Source: Bacteroidia bacterium (lineage in GTDB: Bacteria; Bacteroidota; Bacteroidia; Cytophagales; Cyclobacteriaceae). From it: a DNA stretch of 64,000 bases. Positions 36,667 to 44,406 of this stretch are shown piece by piece (within the stretch, counting starts at the first letter, position 1; each line of letters starts with the position of its first letter). The stretch covers positions 1-64,000 of the forward strand of contig JAUILA010000023.1 of NCBI GenBank assembly GCA_030432655.1. The letters run 5' to 3'. The notes beneath the pieces are model-generated. The model worked only from the letters and a program-made list of their open reading frames with translations. It ran no database searches and had not been told where the DNA came from. A program made the position numbers and the translations under genes.

Positions 36667-37629
36667 ATGGAAATGAGAAAATTAGGGAACACGGATCTGA
36701 AAACGGCTCCGGTTGTTTTTGGGGGCAATGTGTTTGGGTGGACATTAAACGAAAAGGAATCACTTCGCATGCTGGATGAGGTATTGGACAATGGGTTGAA
36801 TACTATCGACACAGCGGATGTTTACAGTCGCTGGGCCAATGGAAATGAAGGCGGGGAATCTGAATCAATAATTGGCAAATGGATGCAGGATCGCGGCACC
36901 CGCGACAAAGTGACTATTATAACCAAAGTGGGTTCCGACATGGGCCAGGGGCACAAGGATCTGACGGAGAAATACATTCTGCAGGCGGCAGAAAAATCAC
37001 TCAAACGCCTGAAAACCGATCGTATCGATCTGTACCTTACCCATTGGGATGATGATAAAACTCCGGTGGAAGAAACACTGCAGGCGTATGAAAAATTAAT
37101 TAAGGCGGGTAAGGTCAGGTATATCGGAGCGTCGAACCTGTCAGCGGAGCGCCTGCAGGCGTCGTTGTCCGCTTCTGAAGAGCTCGGCATTCCCCGGTAT
37201 GAAGTTTTCCAGCCAGGCTATAACCTGTATGACCGCGAAGAATTTGAAAATGGCGTGGCAGGTATTTGCCGGGAGAATGGCCTGGGTGTAATCCCTTACT
37301 TTTCCCTGGGCAGCGGGTTTCTGACTGGAAAGTACCGAAGCAAAGCTGATCTGGAGGGGAAGGACCGTGCCCCGATGGTCAAAAAATATCTGGATGACAG
37401 GGGCACCAGGATCCTGGAGGCGGTGGATCAGGTTGCTGAGAGACACAATATCTCTCAGGCCTCAGTTGCGCTGGCCTGGCTCATACAACAGCCACTGGTC
37501 ACCGCCCCTATCGCCAGCGCTACGCAAAGCAGGCACCTGGCTGCATTCCAGGAAGCACTTAGCGCTGAACTGAATGAAGAGGACATCTTGCAGCTAAATG
37601 ATGCTTCGGCATATTCTCCGGAAGAATGA
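36667..37629 (+). CDS. Aldo/keto reductase
   Basis: The 320-residue TIM-barrel enzyme has GGNVFGWTLNE at the start, catalytic Asp and Tyr in DTADVYSRW, Lys in IITKVGSDMG and His in YLTHWDDD. It uses NADPH to reduce aldehydes or sugars and belongs to the Tas/YajO-like group. It directly follows the SDR gene and its end faces the convergent amidohydrolase gene with a 25-base spacer lacking a clear terminator. Confidence 0.94.
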   Translation: MEMRKLGNTDLKTAPVVFGGNVFGWTLNEKESLRMLDEVLDNGLNTIDTADVYSRWANGNEGGESESIIGKWMQDRGTRDKVTIITKVGSDMGQGHKDLTEKYILQAAEKSLKRLKTDRIDLYLTHWDDDKTPVEETLQAYEKLIKAGKVRYIGASNLSAERLQASLSASEELGIPRYEVFQPGYNLYDREEFENGVAGICRENGLGVIPYFSLGSGFLTGKYRSKADLEGKDRAPMVKKYLDDRGTRILEAVDQVAERHNISQASVALAWLIQQPLVTAPIASATQSRHLAAFQEALSAELNEEDILQLNDASAYSPEE

Positions 37630-37654
37630 TATTGAATCAAAAAATAGCTACGAC

Positions 37655-38977
37655 CTATAACGTGTCTTTATAAATTTTCCCATCCTTAATTATTACGACC
37701 ATATTGTTCTCGGGATCGGCCAACACCTCGAGGTTTTCCAGGGGATTCCCGCGGATAATCAGTATATCGGCGTACGCGCCTTCTTTGATCACCCCGAGCG
37801 GTGCGGCAGAATACGGATTCCTGGGACCAGAAAGCGCCAGAAGTTGCGCATTGGTTGAAGTGGCCATTCTCAGTATTTCATAGGGAGTAAACCACCGCTC
37901 CATTCGTAACAGATGAGAATTCTGGCGGGCAGCTGCCTGGGCACTAAACAGGATATCAGTGCCAAAGGCCAGTTTCACCTGGTATTTTTTGGCTAACGCA
38001 TAGGCATTGTCCGTTCCCGAGTACATTTGCAGTTGCTTCTGTCGATTTGGGCTTCCTTCAGGAAAACGTGAGTCGCCTTCGTCAATAAAGGGCTGCATGC
38101 TAAGCCAGGCTCCCTTTTCCGCAAGCAATTGCATCGTTTCCTCATCAATAAGCTGTCCGTGATCAATACATCTGACGCCTGCATCAAGGGCTGTCCGGAT
38201 AGCCCGCGGTGTATACGCGTGCACAGCAACATACGTGCCCCAGTTCTCCGCGGCTAATACCGCCGCACGAATCTCCGGTTCGGTGTATTGGGCGACATCA
38301 ATCGGATCATAATTGGAAGACACCCCCCCTCCTGCCATGACCTTGACCTGACTGGCGCCCTGGCGTAACTGCTCCCGGGCCCTCATTAAAACCTGATCAG
38401 CACCGTCAGCAATGATCGTCATACCAGCCCGCTCCACATAGGACAGCTGTCCGCCAATCTGCCTGGGCACATCAGTAGGCAGACCAAAATCCCCGTGACC
38501 ACCTGTTTGCGAAATGGTGGCGCCGCTGGGGTAAATCCTGGGGCCGGGAAAAAGTCCCTGGTCGATGGACTTTTTTAAACTGAACGACGCCCCTCCCATA
38601 TCCCGGACGGAGGTAAATCCCCGCATCAATTGCTTTTCAGCCTGGCTCGCCGCAACCAGCGTGACATATCCAAGATCAGAACTAAGGCCGGCCAGCATCG
38701 GTATTCCCTGGAACATCGTATGAACATGCGCATCAATCAACCCGGGCATCAGGAAATAGCCCTGTCCGTCGATCATACGCGTTTCCCCTTCCGCAGGTTC
38801 GGGGATGGGATCCGAAGAAACCGTTGTAATCAGGTTACCTGAGATTAGAATATTGGCCAACGTAATTTCTTCGTCAACGCCGTTGAAAATATTCACATTG
38901 CTGATAAGAATATTTTCCTGGCCAAAACCATTCAGGCTACTAAACAACAGTATGAACAGTATAAAATGCTTTTTCAT
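37655..38977 (-). CDS. Exported amidohydrolase (imidazolonepropionase-like)
   Basis: The metal-dependent amidohydrolase is 440 residues from the chosen ATG at 38977, which opens a signal peptide (MKKHFILFILLFSSLNGFGQ). An in-frame ATG at 39001 would add eight residues ahead of it. Zinc-site motifs are LIDAHVHTMF (His-x-His), the Lys segment QVKVMAGGG, VAVHAYTPRAI, IDHGQLID and LAFGTDILF. Relatives act on cyclic amides or peptides, for example Xaa-Pro dipeptidase-type or prolidase-like enzymes. The substrate is unknown. Export is supported by the signal peptide. Confidence 0.93.
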   Translation of the reverse strand: MKKHFILFILLFSSLNGFGQENILISNVNIFNGVDEEITLANILISGNLITTVSSDPIPEPAEGETRMIDGQGYFLMPGLIDAHVHTMFQGIPMLAGLSSDLGYVTLVAASQAEKQLMRGFTSVRDMGGASFSLKKSIDQGLFPGPRIYPSGATISQTGGHGDFGLPTDVPRQIGGQLSYVERAGMTIIADGADQVLMRAREQLRQGASQVKVMAGGGVSSNYDPIDVAQYTEPEIRAAVLAAENWGTYVAVHAYTPRAIRTALDAGVRCIDHGQLIDEETMQLLAEKGAWLSMQPFIDEGDSRFPEGSPNRQKQLQMYSGTDNAYALAKKYQVKLAFGTDILFSAQAAARQNSHLLRMERWFTPYEILRMATSTNAQLLALSGPRNPYSAAPLGVIKEGAYADILIIRGNPLENLEVLADPENNMVVIIKDGKIYKDTL

Positions 38978-39101
38978 GTTACCTGGATTGAGAGTTATCA
39001 AGAGTTGATTATCAGTCTTTTAGTGTCAAACAGAACAGCCGCACCAGTGGTTTAAATAAATTTTGAAGAACAATTTGTTACTAAATAGAAGAACAAATGC
39101 G

Positions 39102-39109
39102 TATGTTTG
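39102..39109 (+). promoter_or_regulatory. -7 element upstream of padR
   Basis: TATGTTTG matches TAnnTTTG. TTTG at 39074-39077 lies 24 bases upstream, longer than the consensus spacing. The element ends 33 bases before the padR start and is flanked by the near-palindrome AACAATTTGTT and by CAAATGCGTATGTTTG, either of which could be an autoregulatory PadR site. Confidence 0.4.
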
Positions 39110-39142
39110 CCGTATATATGTTCTACAATCAAGTAACAAACT

Positions 39143-39484
39143 ATGAAAGAAACGCGTCTCGGAGAATTTGAAGAAGTCATCCTGCTGCTGGTCGGTATCC
39201 TGGGTGAAGAGGCTTATGCTTTTAAAATTGCCGCAGAATTCAAGGAGCAAACCGGACGTGCCGCGTCAATAGGTTCGGTGCATTCTACCCTGAACAGGCT
39301 TAGTGAAAAAGGATTCGTGGATTCAGCCATGGGAAATGCCACATCGGAACGGGGCGGCCGAAGGAAGCGTATTTACACGATCACTGCTTATGGCCAGCAG
39401 GTGCTTAAAGAAGCCAGGGATTTCAAAATGTCCCTGTGGAACCAGCACCCTACCCTCTCGCTTGATAAATTCAGTATTGCCTGA
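39143..39484 (+). CDS. PadR family transcriptional regulator
   Basis: The 113-residue winged-helix regulator starts MKETRLGEFEEVILLLVG and has the PadR DNA-binding region SIGSVHSTLNRLSEKGFV followed by the wing GGRRKRIYTI. It is a small PadR-s1 type with a short C-terminal helix. The stop and the permease start share one base (TGATG), so it is coupled to the FtsX-like permease. PadR regulators of this pairing usually repress their own operon in response to an unknown ligand. Confidence 0.93.
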   Translation: MKETRLGEFEEVILLLVGILGEEAYAFKIAAEFKEQTGRAASIGSVHSTLNRLSEKGFVDSAMGNATSERGGRRKRIYTITAYGQQVLKEARDFKMSLWNQHPTLSLDKFSIA

Positions 39485-42108
39485 TGCCGGAAACCCAACA
39501 TACTCCTCCTCCGGCGGCACGTCGCTTTCTTCAATTCTTCCTTCGGAAGGACTTGCTGGAAGAAGTGGAAGGCGATTTGGAGGAAAGTTATTACGCTAAG
39601 CTTGAGGAATCGTCAGGTCTCAGGGCGAATCTTCATTACTGGTACCAGGTCATCAATTACCTGCGGCCGTTCGCATTATCTGAAAAACAATTCAATAACA
39701 ACAACTATACAATGGTCAGAAATTATTTAAAAATCGGATGGAGAAATATGTTCAGGAACCTGGGCTATTCACTTATCAACATTGGGGGCATGGCACTTGG
39801 CCTCAGCACCGTAATTCTCATCGGGCTCTGGGTCCATGACGAATTGACGTATAACCGGAATCATGTCAATTATGAGTCGGTCGGACAAATAATGCGTACA
39901 GGAAACCTGAATGGTGAAAAATATACGACCAACTGGCTTCCGTATGCACTTGCACTTGAGTTAAGGGAGAATTATTCACACTTGTTTGATCATGTGGTCA
40001 CGGCGTTTTCGCCTGGCTCGGCGATCCTCGGGCTTGGGACGGAAAGCTACAGTAAATCAATGATACCTGTGGACCCGGAATTTATAGAAGCCTTTACATT
40101 GCCCATGATCTCGGGAAATGAGCAGGCGCTGGAAGACCCCTATTCGATTGTACTTAGTGAATCGCTGGCTCAAACCCTATTCGGGGATGAAGACCCATAT
40201 TTCAAATCCATCCGGTACAATAACAAACATGATCTGAAGGTCACCGGTGTCTTCAGGGACCTTCCCCACAACAGTCGATTCAGGGATGTCGAATTTTTCA
40301 TCTCTTCTGAGTTAAACCTGATCGACAACCCCTGGATGCTGGAGCAGGGTTATACCAACAATTTTCTCCAGATATATGTCCAGCTGAACCCACAACGCAG
40401 CTATGACGAAGTTTCCGCCGCAATACAGGAAGTTATCTTTGAGCAGGTGAAAGATCAGGAACATTATACAAGCGTACATCCTCAACTGTTCGTACACCCA
40501 ATGGAAAAATGGCACCTCTATGGTGAATGGGACAATGGCGTTAATACCGGCAGGATCCGCTATGTAAAACTTTTCGGGACCATCGGGATTTTTATTCTCC
40601 TGCTGGCCTGTATTAATTTCATGAACCTGAGCACGGCCAGGTCAGAAAAACGCGCCAGGGAAATCGGGGTGCGCAAATCCATCGGTTCGGGCAAAGCACA
40701 GCTCATCTTCCAGTTCCTTACCGAATCACTGCTTATTGTATCGATCTCTTTTGTGGCATCTTTGCTTATTTCTGCCCTCCTGACCGGCGTGTTTAACCAG
40801 CTGGCGGATAAACATTTAGCTATTCCCTGGACCAACCCGTATTTCTGGCTGATCAGCATTGTCTTCATTCTGGCAACCGGATTGCTGGCCGGCAGCTATC
40901 CATCGTTTTACCTGTCCGCATTCAATCCAGTGAGAATTCTCAAAGGAACTTTCCGGACAGGCAGAAACAGTTCACTCCCGCGAAAGATCCTCGTGGTGAT
41001 CCAGTTTACCGTATCAGTGGTTCTGGTGATCGGAACTATTGTGGTCCACCAGCAGATTCAATATGCCAAGGGCAAGCCAGTGGGATATGAGCGTGAAGGA
41101 CTGGTCATGGTGCCTATGGCCACGGATGAATATTACGAAAAATACGAGTTGATCCGCGACCGCCTGGTTGAGACCGGGTATGTAGCGGATGTGGCGCAGT
41201 CCATGGGCCCGGTAACCGATGTGTGGTCATCCAACGGTGGGTTTACCTGGAAGGGGCAGGAACCGAATGAGGAAGGCGATTTTGCCACAATTTCTGTCTC
41301 TGCCAATTTCGGGGATGTGGTCAAATGGAATTTTGTGGAAGGCCGGAACTTTTCGGAAGATATGGCAAGTGATTCTTCCGGAGTCATATTGAATGAAACG
41401 GCGGTCAAACTGTTTGGCATGGATCAGGCCGAGGGTGAAGTTATTATCTGGGACCCGACCTGGGCAGAGACGCAAACCTACCGTGTTATCGGAGTGATTG
41501 AAGATGTGGTGATGCGGTCCCCCTATTTCCCAAACATGCCAGCAGCCTATTTTCTGGATGGTCGTGGCGTCTCGCATTTGAATATCCGTATCAGGGAGGG
41601 CGCATCACTGACCAGTGCCTTGTCCGCCATGGAAGAAACCATGCGTTCCATATTTCCCAATGTGCCTTTCACTTACGAATTTGCCGATGATGCCTACGCC
41701 AGGAAATTCGATATGGAAGAGCGGGTCGGACGGCTGGCAACCGCTTTTGCCATCCTGGCGATCATTATCAGCTGCCTGGGACTGTTCGGACTGGCCGCGT
41801 ATGTCGCCGAGCAAAAGACGAAGGAAATAGGTATCCGCAAAGTGGTAGGTGCTTCAACGATCAACCTGTGGGGCATGCTTACAAAAAACTTCATTATCCT
41901 GGTTTTCGTATCTTCCCTGATGTCCATCCCGCTGGCTTATTTCGGCATGAATGAATGGCTGCAGGACTATGAATACAGGGTTAGTATTGGCTGGTGGGTG
42001 TTCGGCCTGACCATCGCCGGGGCATTGCTGGTGGCCGTGCTCACTGTCAGTTACCAGGCTATTCGGGCAGCCCGGCTGAACCCGGTGGTAAGTTTAAGGT
42101 CAGAATGA
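39484..42108 (+). CDS. FtsX/MacB-type ABC transporter permease with prefix domain
   Basis: The 874-residue protein has an N-terminal prefix domain of about 80 residues, ending near YNYTMVRNYL in the linker, as found in PadR-linked permeases of Cytophagales. A MacB-like half with helix IGGMALGLSTVILIGLW follows, then a periplasmic domain, two FtsX-type three-helix blocks (starting TIGIFILLLACINFMNLSTA and later FAILAIIISCLGLFGLAAY), and a second periplasmic domain. These permeases work with a cytoplasmic ATPase that is absent here, so the ATPase must be encoded elsewhere. The next gene starts with ATGA overlap. Confidence 0.92.
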   Translation: MPETQHTPPPAARRFLQFFLRKDLLEEVEGDLEESYYAKLEESSGLRANLHYWYQVINYLRPFALSEKQFNNNNYTMVRNYLKIGWRNMFRNLGYSLINIGGMALGLSTVILIGLWVHDELTYNRNHVNYESVGQIMRTGNLNGEKYTTNWLPYALALELRENYSHLFDHVVTAFSPGSAILGLGTESYSKSMIPVDPEFIEAFTLPMISGNEQALEDPYSIVLSESLAQTLFGDEDPYFKSIRYNNKHDLKVTGVFRDLPHNSRFRDVEFFISSELNLIDNPWMLEQGYTNNFLQIYVQLNPQRSYDEVSAAIQEVIFEQVKDQEHYTSVHPQLFVHPMEKWHLYGEWDNGVNTGRIRYVKLFGTIGIFILLLACINFMNLSTARSEKRAREIGVRKSIGSGKAQLIFQFLTESLLIVSISFVASLLISALLTGVFNQLADKHLAIPWTNPYFWLISIVFILATGLLAGSYPSFYLSAFNPVRILKGTFRTGRNSSLPRKILVVIQFTVSVVLVIGTIVVHQQIQYAKGKPVGYEREGLVMVPMATDEYYEKYELIRDRLVETGYVADVAQSMGPVTDVWSSNGGFTWKGQEPNEEGDFATISVSANFGDVVKWNFVEGRNFSEDMASDSSGVILNETAVKLFGMDQAEGEVIIWDPTWAETQTYRVIGVIEDVVMRSPYFPNMPAAYFLDGRGVSHLNIRIREGASLTSALSAMEETMRSIFPNVPFTYEFADDAYARKFDMEERVGRLATAFAILAIIISCLGLFGLAAYVAEQKTKEIGIRKVVGASTINLWGMLTKNFIILVFVSSLMSIPLAYFGMNEWLQDYEYRVSIGWWVFGLTIAGALLVAVLTVSYQAIRAARLNPVVSLRSE

Positions 42109-43025
42109 ACATCACGATGAAGTTAATCTTAAGCCTTCTTCTCCTCTGGATCTGTGCTCCTGTACTGGCACAGCAATTTGCCGACACCCTCTATCAACCC
42201 GCCATTACTAACCCGGCCTACCATGAAGGTGACGGACCACTTGTCTGTATTGACGAAGGCCACCAGAATTTTCATACCAGGGAAGGTCGCTACCGTCCGT
42301 TTGCGGAAGTGGTTCAACGGGATGGTTTCCGGGTCGCAAGTTATTCAGGAGAATTTATCATGGATAATTTGAATGCTTGTGACATCCTGGTCATTGCCAA
42401 TGCCCTTAGTCAGCAAAACCTGGGTAAGTGGTTCCGGCCTGTTTACTCTGCCTTTACGGAAGAAGAGGTAGAGACAGTGCATGACTGGGTGCAGGAAGGC
42501 GGACGGCTTTTCCTGATTGCCGACCATATGCCCATGGCGGGAGCGGCATCCGAACTTGCCAAAGCCTTTGGATATGGCTTTAACGATGGATTTGCATTGG
42601 TGCCGGCAAAGAACGGGCCTGATTATTTTACTCTTGAGAATGGCTTGCTGGTGGCGGGGGACCTCACCAGGTATGATGCACATGCCCTGGATTCCATCAT
42701 GACATTCACGGGACAGGCCTTTTCTATTCCGGAGAATGCTACCCCGGTGCTGAAACTGGGGAAGGACTGGATAAGCCTGCAGCCCGATACCGCCTGGCAA
42801 TTCCACCCCTCCACGCCACGCATCGCCGCGGACACCTTATACCAGGGGGCCTATCAGGAATATGGCAATGGAAAACTGGTAGTGTTCGGTGAGGCGGCCA
42901 TGTTCTCCGCACAGCTGTCGAAAACCGCGAACGGGACTTTCAAAATGGGAATGAACCGACCCGGGGCTGAGAACAATTACAAGCTTCTTTTGAGTATACT
43001 CCGCTGGCTTGATCCTGGTCCGTAG
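42105..43025 (+). CDS. DUF4350 domain exported protein
   Basis: The start ATG at 42105 overlaps the permease stop (ATGA); upstream in-frame codons belong to the permease in another frame and are not used. The 306-residue product has a signal peptide (MKLILSLLLLWICAPVLAQ) and a DUF4350-like domain with VCIDEGHQNFH near the start, DILVIANALS, and FLIADHMPMAGAA, the pattern of a Rossmann-like GATase1-type fold. No catalytic triad is apparent. It is the third gene of the PadR operon. The function is unknown. Confidence 0.85.
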   Translation: MNITMKLILSLLLLWICAPVLAQQFADTLYQPAITNPAYHEGDGPLVCIDEGHQNFHTREGRYRPFAEVVQRDGFRVASYSGEFIMDNLNACDILVIANALSQQNLGKWFRPVYSAFTEEEVETVHDWVQEGGRLFLIADHMPMAGAASELAKAFGYGFNDGFALVPAKNGPDYFTLENGLLVAGDLTRYDAHALDSIMTFTGQAFSIPENATPVLKLGKDWISLQPDTAWQFHPSTPRIAADTLYQGAYQEYGNGKLVVFGEAAMFSAQLSKTANGTFKMGMNRPGAENNYKLLLSILRWLDPGP

Positions 43026-43084
43026 GATTCATTGTTCTCAGGCCATATTCACTGATGACAAACCTGTTAGTTTTGCTTCCCGGA

Positions 43085-44389
43085 TTACAATTCCAGCACG
43101 ATAGTGGTAACGCTTTTGCGGGTAAAGCTGACAATGACCTCATCGTTCGTTACTTCCAGCTGATTCGTGTTCCAGCTAATTGACGAAGAGGAAGTATAGG
43201 AATTGGCCGATGATATGGCAGACCCCTCAACCGACAAAGCAATGTTGGGCACCCCCTGTTCGCTGTCATTTACTGCCACTACCACTATTTTATTTTCTCC
43301 CATGTAGGCAGTCATATCCAGGCCTGTATTTTCTTCCGCCTCAAAATCAATTCGCTGGTATCCGGGGCGAATGTATTTGGAGAAATGGGAGAATGCCACT
43401 CCCCTTTTCAGTATCTCCCCGCTGGTCGTGCCCTGGGTACCGTCTCCAAGAAATGAATAGTATCGTTTCAGGTACCACCAGATGTACGCATTCCAGTTAA
43501 ACTCCATGGCCTGATGCATAGAAGTCAGCATCCCGAGAGTCTCATCCCATATTTCCTCTTCGCTGTAGGTAGACCAGGCCGGTGCCCCGGCGTTACCCGT
43601 GTTCAGATTCATCAGGTATTCCGTCATCCAGATTTCCTTACCTTTTTGTTCAGCAAGCGGATACGACGCCAGTCCGCCCCCGTAAATATGTCCGGCCACG
43701 ATATCGAAATTATCCACCGCATCCGTACTGCCCAGCAGTTGGTTGGTGTAACTCTTATTGAAATTAAAGGATTCTGATGCCATCACACGTGTGTTGATTT
43801 GATCGCCGTAATCCCGGATAAAATTCAGGATTTCTGTTTCACTCCAATCGCAGGATTCGTATGAAACCTGGATATCAGGCTCATTCTGAATGGAAATGGC
43901 ATAGATATCCACGCCATTGTCTGTCATGTAGGCGAGGTAATCATTCAGGTGCTCAGCAAATGCGCCGTAATTCTCCGGCAACAACCTTCCACCGATCGGA
44001 TCATTATTTGTTTTAAACACCGGCGGGGGCGACCAGGGTGACGCAATGATCTTCACATCATCATATTTCATGGCTTCCAGGGCCGGATCAAGGATACCCG
44101 GCCAGTCAGCCGGATTATAAGGTACTTTTATCCTGAATACAGACATCCCCAGCTGGTCGGTACCGGTACCAAAGGCTTTTGCTGCATCGCTTGCCGTGGG
44201 ATAAATTCCGTTAAAAATGCCGCTTGCCCCGCCAAATCCGGCGATGGTCTGGAAGGTGACTGAAGGCATCAGGGTCACCGGGTTTGCCGATACAGGCGGC
44301 TGTTCGCCACCTTCATCCTCACCGCAGTTTGTGAACGCCAGAAAAATAAATAAAAGGAGTATATATCTACTGTATTGCATTTTATTCAA
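43085..44389 (-). CDS. GH30 family glucuronoxylanase-like lipoprotein (subfamily 8-like)
   Basis: The 434-residue lipoprotein has lipobox FTNC (Cys22). The GH30 barrel opens with IAGFGGASGIFNG at 49-61 and contains IASPWSPPPVF. The acid/base is Glu170 in SIQNEPD and the nucleophile is Glu257 in EIWMTEY. ESFNFNKS and VAGHIYGG match the xylan-active branch (GH30_8). The segment WWYLKRYY keeps Trp305, Arg309 and Tyr311, which in characterised GH30_8 enzymes recognise the glucuronic acid side group. It should therefore cut glucuronoxylan at decorated positions outside the cell. It follows the GH2 gene by 17 bases and ends the operon. The subfamily is assigned by motif likeness. Confidence 0.9.
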   Translation of the reverse strand: MNKMQYSRYILLLFIFLAFTNCGEDEGGEQPPVSANPVTLMPSVTFQTIAGFGGASGIFNGIYPTASDAAKAFGTGTDQLGMSVFRIKVPYNPADWPGILDPALEAMKYDDVKIIASPWSPPPVFKTNNDPIGGRLLPENYGAFAEHLNDYLAYMTDNGVDIYAISIQNEPDIQVSYESCDWSETEILNFIRDYGDQINTRVMASESFNFNKSYTNQLLGSTDAVDNFDIVAGHIYGGGLASYPLAEQKGKEIWMTEYLMNLNTGNAGAPAWSTYSEEEIWDETLGMLTSMHQAMEFNWNAYIWWYLKRYYSFLGDGTQGTTSGEILKRGVAFSHFSKYIRPGYQRIDFEAEENTGLDMTAYMGENKIVVVAVNDSEQGVPNIALSVEGSAISSANSYTSSSSISWNTNQLEVTNDEVIVSFTRKSVTTIVLEL

Positions 44390-44406
44390 TAATTGTTTGT
44401 GATTTT

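Noticed and set aside
41994-42104. N-terminal extension of the DUF4350 protein upstream of 42105.
   Set aside because: The extension reads through permease codons in another frame and lacks a signal peptide; the ATGA start at 42105 gives a proper signal peptide.
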